DNA of 26,748 nucleotides. Source: Bacillota bacterium (GTDB taxonomy: Bacteria > Bacillota > Clostridia > Oscillospirales > Ruminococcaceae). Both the position numbers and the translations under genes were made by a program. The stretch is taken from assembly GCA_023391005.1 (NCBI GenBank), contig JAEWBS010000037.1:1-26748 (forward strand). The letters run 5' to 3'. Positions 21,037 to 26,748 of this stretch are shown piece after piece (the first letter of the stretch is position 1; each line of letters opens with the position of its first letter). The notes beneath the pieces are model-generated. The model was given only the letters and a program-made list of their open reading frames with translations. It had not been told where the DNA came from and did no database searches.

Positions 21037-22056
21037 ATGAAAAAACGGTTGGCTTTTCTGGGCGTAACGTTGGCGCTGTGCCTGCTTGCCGGGTGTGGCA
21101 GGGCAGAGCGCGCCGAAAACAGAAAAGAGGTTCGCACGCTAACCCTCGCGGTTAAGACTGACATTTCCACGCAGGGGCAGGCGGGCGCAGACTGCTTTGC
21201 CCAAAAGGTGCGCCAGCTCTCGGGCGGGCAACTGGTTGTCAAGGTGGTGGACAGCGACGATCTGCTCGATTCGCTCGACAATGGCTGCGAGCTGATTTTT
21301 GGCCCGTCGTCCGAGCTTGCGCGCGCCAACGGCAACTTTAATTCCTATACCTCGCCCTTTTATTTTTACGATTATAAGCACCTGACGCTGACCCTCAACT
21401 CCAAGAGCTTTTACGATATTATTCGAGAAACCAACCTCAGCCTGATGAACGCCATGCCGATCGGCGCGTTCTACGACGGCAGCAGTGTGATCCTTTCCTC
21501 GCGCGAAAAGATCTATGACACCATCGACCAGTTTCAGGATAGCATCATCAACATTCAGGAAGATCCGCTGCTGGCCGAGGTGCTCAAGGCGCTGGGCGCT
21601 ACGGTGAAAGAGCGCAGCAGCGAATATTTGGTGCTGAATTTTGGCCGCAACCGAGATAATGCCGTCATGGAGTGCGACACGCTCTCGCTTAGAGAGATCG
21701 GCATCCCTAAAGAAAATTCAGAATTTTACGTCTGTAAAAGCTTTCACCGCGCACGCGTCAACTGGCTGGTGTTGTCTCAGACGGCGAAAGAGTCGCTGAG
21801 CGCCTTCGAGCAGGCTGTGCTCACCGAGGCGACCGCTTATGCGATCGCGGCCAATGACGAGCTGGTATTGCAGCAGGAGGCCGAGGGCTTTGCGCATGTT
21901 GAAAGTTTGGGCGCTCAGTTTAGCGTTCCGAACTACGGCGAGTTCAGCGAAGCGGCCGACAAGGCGCTGCGCGCGTCGGTGCGCTACCAGAGCCTTTGGG
22001 ACTGGGAACAGCATGTTGAGATACGCAATTTGGCCGTTTCAACCGCCAACGGTTAG
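21037..22056 (+). CDS. TRAP-type DctP-like substrate-binding lipoprotein
   Basis: The 339-residue protein has a lipoprotein signal (LLAGC, Cys20) and a domain like the solute-binding component of TRAP transporters: CFAQKVRQLSGGQLVVKVVD, SSELARANGNFNSYTSPFYF, ILSSREKIYDTIDQF and ALGATVKERSSEYLVLNFGR, followed by a helical region. TRAP receptors normally bind organic acids and hand them to DctQ/DctM membrane subunits, neither of which is in the window. AGGAG overlaps the stop codon of the DHHW gene, so the two are translated together. The usual G-x-V-D-G after the arginine-containing loop reads GRNRDNAVMEC, so the ligand site may differ. Likely role, inferred: an accessory surface receptor of the acylation system, or a receptor for a distant TRAP pump. 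Confidence 0.8.
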   Translation: MKKRLAFLGVTLALCLLAGCGRAERAENRKEVRTLTLAVKTDISTQGQAGADCFAQKVRQLSGGQLVVKVVDSDDLLDSLDNGCELIFGPSSELARANGNFNSYTSPFYFYDYKHLTLTLNSKSFYDIIRETNLSLMNAMPIGAFYDGSSVILSSREKIYDTIDQFQDSIINIQEDPLLAEVLKALGATVKERSSEYLVLNFGRNRDNAVMECDTLSLREIGIPKENSEFYVCKSFHRARVNWLVLSQTAKESLSAFEQAVLTEATAYAIAANDELVLQQEAEGFAHVESLGAQFSVPNYGEFSEAADKALRASVRYQSLWDWEQHVEIRNLAVSTANG

Positions 22057-22102
22057 GCCCTCGCGCTTTGGGCGGAACGGAAATACGACTATTTTGGCTT
22101 AA

Positions 22103-22143
22103 AAAAGCCCCTAATGCGGCACATAACCGCATTAGGGGCTTTT
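22103..22143. terminator. Bidirectional terminator, DctP-like gene / ABC operon
   Basis: AAAAGCCCCTAATGCGG (22103-22119) pairs perfectly with 22127-22143 around a 7-nt loop. It has an A-tract and a T-tract, so it can end the convergent transcripts on both strands. Confidence 0.92.
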
Positions 22144-22193
22144 GACATATTTAAGATTATAAAGGCATCGACAAGGGTCGATGGTGTAGAGGC

Positions 22194-23549
22194 TCAGTCG
22201 GTTTTAATAGCGGTCAGCGCCGAGATTTTAACGGCGCGGTTGGCCGGATAATAGCCCGACAGAATACCGATCAGCGTTGAGAATACGAGCGCCAGACCCA
22301 CAAGCCACGGCGTGATGATAAACATTTGCTGCGCATTACCGCCGCCCCAAAAGTTGGTGCCAAAATTAATGCTCAGCCCCATGTAGTTGACAAGATAGGC
22401 GATCGAGCCGCTTAAAACGATACCGACAATGCCGCCTAGCAGGCCGATGCAGCCCGCCTCCATGAGAAACAGCGTGCGGATATCCCGGACGTGGCAGCCG
22501 ACGACCTTCATGACGCCGATCTCACGTGTGCGTTCATAGACGCTCATCAGCATGGTGTTGATAATGCCCAGCGACGCGACGAAGAGCGACACACCGGCGA
22601 TCATGCCCAAGAAAATCTGAATTTGCTTGGTCTGCTCCACCATCGGCTTGCGGATGCTTTCCATCGACCAGGTGTCAAAGCCCATTTCATCTATCGCGGT
22701 CTGAACCGCATCGACATAGTTGATATCGATGACCTTGACCTTGCTTTCCTGATAGCCGTAATTGTTGTTTTTGTCCACCTTGATGTTGTTGGCCTTGATG
22801 TAGTCGGCCTCCATCTTTTTGAGATCGGTGATCGACATAAACATGCCGCGCGAGGTTTCGTAGCCGCGCTGCCAGTCCTCTTTGATGACGGCGGTGACCT
22901 TGGGCTTGTATTCGATTTTTTTGGCCCCTTCTTTTTCAAGCTGCAAGCGGATGAGCAACTTGCTCTCAAGCAGGTTGACAAACGGCTCGGCGATCTTGCC
23001 GTTGCGGTCGGGGTAGGGGTCGACGCGGTTGTTGCCGCGCGTCTTGCGGGTGTCTTGAAGGTTATAGGCGGCGTATTGCCCAACGGCGATCGCGTAGGGC
23101 GTTGAAAACGCCTCTTCCCAAGTCCCCTCGAGCAGCTCATAGCCCAGTAGGGGCAGCGCGTCGGGATAAATGCCAATGACGTTGTAAAAATAAGTCATAT
23201 ACCGCTCGTTTTTCCCAGCGAAAAGCTGCGCGCTCAGATTCTCCGGGCGGTAAAGCGGCGTCGCGGTCAGCACACCGGGCATCGCGCGGATCTTCTCGAT
23301 CATCGCATCATCCATGACGACCTTGTTGCCCATTTTATCGGTTTTACCATAGCTGTAAACATCGATAATGGTCAGGTCACCCATCTGCGCGAGCTGCTCT
23401 TCCTGACTGGCCTTCATGCCAAGGCCCACTGCGATCATCAGCACGACGGCGCAGGTGCCCGCGACCACGCCGACCAAGGTCAGCAACGTGCGATATTTGC
23501 GCCGGATCAGGTTGCGCAGGCACATCTGGACGATATCAAAGGTCTTCAT
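22194..23549 (-). CDS. ABC transporter permease (MacB/FtsX type)
   Basis: The 451-residue protein has the MacB/FtsX fold: one membrane helix (about residues 17-40, RRKYRTLLTLVGVVAGTCAV), a large extracellular domain of about 250 residues and three C-terminal helices. Its hallmark FtsX region reads LGIINTMLMSVYERTREIGV and VVGCHVRDIRTLFLMEAGCI. These proteins use ATP hydrolysis outside the channel (mechanotransmission) rather than pumping through a pore. The ATG lies 14 bp upstream of the stop of the preceding gene, so the two are coupled. It is the third gene of an operon with an ATPase and an anchored extracellular protein. No other permease is present, so it probably forms a homodimer. Confidence 0.92.
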   Translation of the reverse strand: MKTFDIVQMCLRNLIRRKYRTLLTLVGVVAGTCAVVLMIAVGLGMKASQEEQLAQMGDLTIIDVYSYGKTDKMGNKVVMDDAMIEKIRAMPGVLTATPLYRPENLSAQLFAGKNERYMTYFYNVIGIYPDALPLLGYELLEGTWEEAFSTPYAIAVGQYAAYNLQDTRKTRGNNRVDPYPDRNGKIAEPFVNLLESKLLIRLQLEKEGAKKIEYKPKVTAVIKEDWQRGYETSRGMFMSITDLKKMEADYIKANNIKVDKNNNYGYQESKVKVIDINYVDAVQTAIDEMGFDTWSMESIRKPMVEQTKQIQIFLGMIAGVSLFVASLGIINTMLMSVYERTREIGVMKVVGCHVRDIRTLFLMEAGCIGLLGGIVGIVLSGSIAYLVNYMGLSINFGTNFWGGGNAQQMFIITPWLVGLALVFSTLIGILSGYYPANRAVKISALTAIKTD

Positions 23550-25275
23550 CTAAATAGATACTCCTCTTGGCCTTGGCCTTCTGGATGGTCACATAGGCGC
23601 TCATGACGCCGACGACGAGGGCCACGACAATTTTAACCGGCCGCACAGGATCCTCCTCGGGTATGGCGTTGGTCGGTTCGGAAGGCTCGTTGGGGTCAAC
23701 GCCGCCGGGCCACTCCGGCTCCATTGGCCCGCCGCCCCACATATCCTCAACGGTGACGTTAAAGACTGCGACCATCTCCTTGGGGTTCATGTTGGCGTCC
23801 TCATAGGTCACGACAATTTCGCCGCTGTAGTCGCCGGGTTCGAGATATTGCAGCGAAAAATCGGCGCTCGATTCGGTGCCGGCGGCCAGGTTGCCGATAT
23901 ATTGGGTTTGCCCCTGATTTTTGATGCCGTCGCCGCGCACAAAGGCGGTAAGGTTATAAACGCTGCTGCGCCCCTTGTTGACCATCGGCACTGAGATATA
24001 AAAGTCCTCTCCCGCAAAGGCCATGTCGTCCGATTCGGGAATGCCCAGCTCAAACCGGTCGGGGAAATTCACCGGCAGGGTGATACTCTCATTCGAGTTT
24101 CCCGTTTGCAGCTTTTTAACATCGGTCCCGGCATATTGATATGTAAATTTAATGTCGATCGAGTTAGCGTCCTTGTCGTCGGTCACCTTGGTCAGCCCCG
24201 CGTTGAGCTTAATCTCGCGCTCCATGACGCTGCCTGCCTGCAACCGATTGATAAAGATGGTGTTTGACGAGCTGGCCATCGAGAATACGCCCATCGGTGA
24301 AATATTCATGACGATATTTTCAAGCGAGTGGGTAGAACTCGTGTTGCGCAGCGTCAGCTTCAAGGTGAATTCGTCGCCCGCTGTCACGCTGTTGCCGCCG
24401 TAGGAGTAGTTATCCACAATGATATAGGGGATGGGGGAGTCGGGGTCGGTTTTGTCGTCCTCGTCGTCATCGTCTTTTTCGACATAAGCCACCGTGCGGG
24501 GAATGGTTGTAGTGCAGTCAATGGTGCGCAGCGTGCCCTGCTTGTTTTTATACGCGACGGTAAATGAGAGCGTGTTACCGGTACCGGTATATTTTAAGGG
24601 GAACTTGGCGGTAAACGCGAATTTGCCGCTGGCGTGTTTGATTCTTTCAAACACGATTTTTTCACTGCCGCCGGTATCGGAATCCTGCAAGACAAAGGAA
24701 CCCGTGGAGTTATAGCCGGTGAGATAAGGTACGACGTCGGCTTCAACGGTGCTGTCATCGACATTGTAGTCGATGATTTGGAAGGTCACCGTAAATTGAT
24801 AGTTTTTTTCAATCTTGGTTCTGCTGATATTGAGAAGGGTGATGTTATTCGAGCTGACAGAAGTATTGCTGTCGTCGTCCACAACATCGAATCTGCAATA
24901 TTGATTTTCAATCCAGCCGTCGGTGCTGCTATTGCGGGAAATGGTGATGCCGTTCCATGTAATATAACCCCGGTTATCAGAAAGATTGTTGTAAATGACT
25001 TCGCCATTATATTTTGAAGTGCTTGTGGGGCCATAGAGCTTTAATACCAATGCGGCCCCTTCTTTTTCAACCTTGATTTCATAACCGCTGCCGATCGGCA
25101 ACGCTGAATTGGGGTAACCCTCGACGGACAGGCCGCTGTTTGTCACCAGAACCACCTCTCTGCTCGCCGCAAATACCGCCGCGGGCAACATCGATGCCAC
25201 CAGCATCACCACAACCATTAAACAAAACAGTTTTTTTATCATTTTCAAGCGCGTTCTCTCCTTGCTGTTATTCAT
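23536..25275 (-). CDS. Membrane-anchored Ig-like (COG1361/NEW3-type) extracellular protein
   Basis: The 579-residue protein has a signal sequence, then an extracellular region of beta-rich Ig-like domains, including NEW3/CARDB-like stretches such as AGDEFTLKLTLRNTSSTHSL and YISVPMVNKGRSSVYNLTAF. It ends in a membrane helix (VVALVVGVMSAYVTIQ) and a short cytoplasmic tail KAKAKRSIYLDEDL. An acidic tract EKDDDDEDDKTDPD lies near the middle. The start is taken at ATG 25275, which overlaps the ATPase stop and has GGAGGG 8 nt upstream; a TTG at 25248 with AAGGAG would also be reasonable. Its place between the ATPase and permease is where a MacA adaptor often sits. There is no LPxTG signal, so it is not a sortase substrate. 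Confidence 0.83.
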   Translation of the reverse strand: MNNSKERTRLKMIKKLFCLMVVVMLVASMLPAAVFAASREVVLVTNSGLSVEGYPNSALPIGSGYEIKVEKEGAALVLKLYGPTSTSKYNGEVIYNNLSDNRGYITWNGITISRNSSTDGWIENQYCRFDVVDDDSNTSVSSNNITLLNISRTKIEKNYQFTVTFQIIDYNVDDSTVEADVVPYLTGYNSTGSFVLQDSDTGGSEKIVFERIKHASGKFAFTAKFPLKYTGTGNTLSFTVAYKNKQGTLRTIDCTTTIPRTVAYVEKDDDDEDDKTDPDSPIPYIIVDNYSYGGNSVTAGDEFTLKLTLRNTSSTHSLENIVMNISPMGVFSMASSSNTIFINRLQAGSVMEREIKLNAGLTKVTDDKDANSIDIKFTYQYAGTDVKKLQTGNSNESITLPVNFPDRFELGIPESDDMAFAGEDFYISVPMVNKGRSSVYNLTAFVRGDGIKNQGQTQYIGNLAAGTESSADFSLQYLEPGDYSGEIVVTYEDANMNPKEMVAVFNVTVEDMWGGGPMEPEWPGGVDPNEPSEPTNAIPEEDPVRPVKIVVALVVGVMSAYVTIQKAKAKRSIYLDEDL

Positions 25276-26269
25276 CGGGTTTGCCCTCCGTCGGAGTATG
25301 GACTGCCGCTTCGCTTTGCGGTATGTCCGCTTCAGCCTTCGCATCGCCCGGGGGCGTCGGGACTTCGGTTGGGGTGTCCGTCAGGGGCTCCGGCGTGCCG
25401 CCGTCGATCGATGCGCTACCCGACGGCGATATATCGTGATCGGACGCAAAGGCCGCACCATCCTGCGTGGCGCCGGTGTCTTCCGCAGCCGGTGGCAGCG
25501 CCTTTTGCTGTGTGTCATTTAATACCGGCAGCAGCTTGACCGCCACTTCGCCATCCGGTGCGGGGTCGAGATAGGCCGGGTGCGCGTTGGTCTCGTCGCT
25601 GACGACGACGCCGTCGCGTATCGTGATAATGCGGTCGGCATAGCGAGCCAGCTCGGTATCATGGGTGACCAACACAAAGGTGATGCCATGCTCATGCGCC
25701 ATCTCAATGAGCAGGCGCATGACTTCAAGCGTTGTGCGGCTGTCAAGGTTGCCGGTCGGCTCGTCTGCAAAGACGATCTTCGGCTTTGCCACAAAGGCCC
25801 GCGCGATGCCCACGCGCTGCTGCTGGCCGCCCGACATTTCAGAGGGTTTGTGCCGCGCGCGGTTACCTAAGCCCACCTTTTTGAGCATCTGCAACGATTC
25901 ACGGTCGCGCACCTCGCGCGAAACGCCCCTAAACAACAGCGGCATGGCCACATTTTCGGTCGCGGTCATCGAGGGAATCAGGTTGTAGGACTGGAACACA
26001 AAGCCGATATACTTTTGCCGAAAGCCCGCCAGCTGATCCTCCGAGAGGCGTGAAATGTTGGTTTTGCCGATGTAAACGCTGCCCGCCGTCGGCTTTTCAA
26101 GTCCGGCCAGCTGGTTTAACAGCGTGGATTTTCCCGAGCCTGAGGTACCGAGAATGCAGCAGATTTCTCCTCTGCCGATAGCAAGGTTGATATTACTCAG
26201 CGCCTTGACCTTTTCAGCCCCGACGCGGTATATTTTGGAGAGGCCCTTGATGGTGATAATATTATCCAA
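25268..26269 (-). CDS. ABC transporter ATPase (MacB/LolD type) with long C-terminal tail
   Basis: This 333-residue protein has the Walker A motif GTSGSGKST at residues 41-49, Q-loop, signature MSGGQQQRVGIARAF, Walker B IVFADEPTGN and switch histidine VLVTHDTE, all normal for the MacB/LolD group. The start is the TTG at 26269, 11 nt after AAAGGAG, giving N-terminus MDNIITIKGLSKIY; an in-frame ORF start at 26311 lies before this site. After the domain there are about 100 extra residues rich in Pro, Ala, Glu and Thr, with no recognisable fold. Typical members end near residue 230, so this tail is unusual. It is the first gene of the operon and overlaps the next by 8 bp. Confidence 0.92.
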   Translation of the reverse strand: MDNIITIKGLSKIYRVGAEKVKALSNINLAIGRGEICCILGTSGSGKSTLLNQLAGLEKPTAGSVYIGKTNISRLSEDQLAGFRQKYIGFVFQSYNLIPSMTATENVAMPLLFRGVSREVRDRESLQMLKKVGLGNRARHKPSEMSGGQQQRVGIARAFVAKPKIVFADEPTGNLDSRTTLEVMRLLIEMAHEHGITFVLVTHDTELARYADRIITIRDGVVVSDETNAHPAYLDPAPDGEVAVKLLPVLNDTQQKALPPAAEDTGATQDGAAFASDHDISPSGSASIDGGTPEPLTDTPTEVPTPPGDAKAEADIPQSEAAVHTPTEGKPDE

Positions 26270-26494
26270 ATGCCGCCCTGCTCCTTTCGCCTGTAAAATG
26301 TATCCGGTCAATTAGTGTATAAATCAGGGCGTATTGTTGCCAGCTTCCGCCCAAAATTTCACGGGATAGTCACCTTATTCTAGCATATCCCATACTGGAA
26401 TAAAAGAATAACGCCGGTGGGATGGCAAAAAAGATTGTACCGGCGCATAAAGACGGCGGTGCGATTTGGCAATGATAACACTGGTCAGCCGCGC

Positions 26495-26538
26495 AAAAAA
26501 CAGGTATAATAACCGCAATGCGGCCATTACACCTGTTT
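26495..26538 (-). terminator. Terminator of the CDF transporter gene
   Basis: On the minus strand AAACAGGTGTAAT pairs with ATTATACCTGTTT (13 bp, one G-U) with an inner CCGC/GCGG stem. TTTTTT follows (26500-26495). It lies 20 bp after the stop codon. The TATAAT visible on the + strand at 26505 is part of this stem, not a promoter. Confidence 0.88.
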
Positions 26539-26557
26539 GATACGGTGCTTGCTCCGG

Positions 26558-26748
26558 TTATAAGGACGCGTCGTTGAGTGGGTAGGGGTTGACATGTACC
26601 ATGCAGTGCTTAACGGCGGGGAAATGCAGCTCAATCTGCTCGTGCACCGCCTGCGCGATGTCATGCCCTTCTTTAACGCTTAAAGCGCCGTCCGCCGCAA
26701 TGCAGACGTCGACATAAATTTTTGCGCCGAATTTACGGGTGGTCAGGC
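26558..26748 (-). CDS. Cation diffusion facilitator (CDF) transporter, C-terminal part
   Basis: The reverse strand is open from the window edge to TAA at 26560-26558, giving 62 residues that start LTTRKFGAKIYVDVCIAADG. The sequence GAKIYVDVCIAADGALSVKE, GHDIAQAVHEQIE and CMVHVNPYP is the cytoplasmic dimerisation domain of the CDF family, which exports Zn2+, Mn2+ or other divalent cations. The membrane domain lies outside the window. Metal specificity cannot be judged. A strong terminator follows at 26495-26538. The ABC operon starts further left on the same strand, 289 bp after this stop, as a separate unit. Confidence 0.85.
   Translation of the reverse strand, partial: LTTRKFGAKIYVDVCIAADGALSVKEGHDIAQAVHEQIELHFPAVKHCMVHVNPYPLNDASL

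Noticed and set aside
26270..26311. Upstream TTG start for the ABC ATPase
   Set aside because: The 14-residue extension spans the AAAGGAG that serves TTG 26269, and the family N-terminus begins there.
17652..26517. Identical 15-mer at 17652-17666 and 26503-26517 containing TATAAT
   Set aside because: The second copy is the arm of the CDF gene terminator; a 15-bp match in 26 kb is expected by chance fairly often.
1..26748. CRISPR array, tRNA, rRNA, insertion sequence
   Set aside because: I scanned for regular spaced repeats, cloverleaf patterns and transposase-like frames and found none that could be supported.

Overview
The window looks like a chromosomal segment of a Gram-positive, moderately GC-rich Clostridia member; an Oscillospiraceae/Ruminococcaceae-type organism is a guess from gene content and base composition, with no rRNA to confirm it. 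The evidence is strong AGGAGG-type ribosome binding sites, frequent TTG and GTG starts, lipoprotein and sortase genes, PadR and DUF1540 genes, and AT-rich gaps between GC-richer genes. I see no rRNA, tRNA, CRISPR array, insertion sequence or phage gene.

Layout. 1-238 (-): start of an efflux adaptor lipoprotein, divergent from a TetR regulator and a ketopantoate-reductase-like gene (634-2214, +). 2238-4441 (+): an auto-operator-bearing promoter, a PadR regulator, an NfeD membrane protein, an unlisted 34-residue membrane microprotein and an SPFH (stomatin/flotillin-like) protein, ended by a strong terminator. 4492-5015: gene-free, with hairpins and two small tandem duplications. 5085-6488 (+): an AzgA-type purine permease. 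6660-8434: a divergent lipoprotein/ApbE flavin transferase pair sharing a palindrome. 8489-11818 (-): a split chromate-family transporter, a DMT exporter, a HAD nucleotidase and a DUF1294 protein. 12056-14386: a lipoprotein-type class B sortase, a tiny DUF1540 protein (-) and a secreted SH3b-C39 protease-like protein. 14525-17353: orphan hisE (-), pyrimidine-nucleoside phosphorylase (+) and a second DMT exporter (-). 17933-22056 (+): an MBOAT acyltransferase, a DHHW (AlgJ-like) protein and a TRAP-DctP-like lipoprotein. 22194-26269 (-): a three-gene ABC system (ATPase, membrane-anchored Ig-like extracellular protein, MacB-like permease) with overlapping genes. 26558-26748 (-): the C-terminus of a CDF cation transporter.

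How it fits together. Much of the window concerns the cell envelope: surface glycan acylation (MBOAT/DHHW), surface protein anchoring (sortase), membrane microdomains (NfeD/SPFH), extracellular flavinylation (ApbE) and an ABC machine of the MacB type. Nucleobase and nucleoside handling is represented by the purine permease, the nucleoside phosphorylase and the HAD nucleotidase. Most transcription units end in clear stem-loops, several of them shared between convergent genes.

Most novel candidates: the DctP-like lipoprotein co-transcribed with a DHHW gene but without TRAP membrane subunits; the PadR-NfeD-microprotein-SPFH cassette; the ABC operon in which an Ig-like surface protein sits where a MacA adaptor would be expected; and a 21-bp dispersed palindromic repeat present three times.
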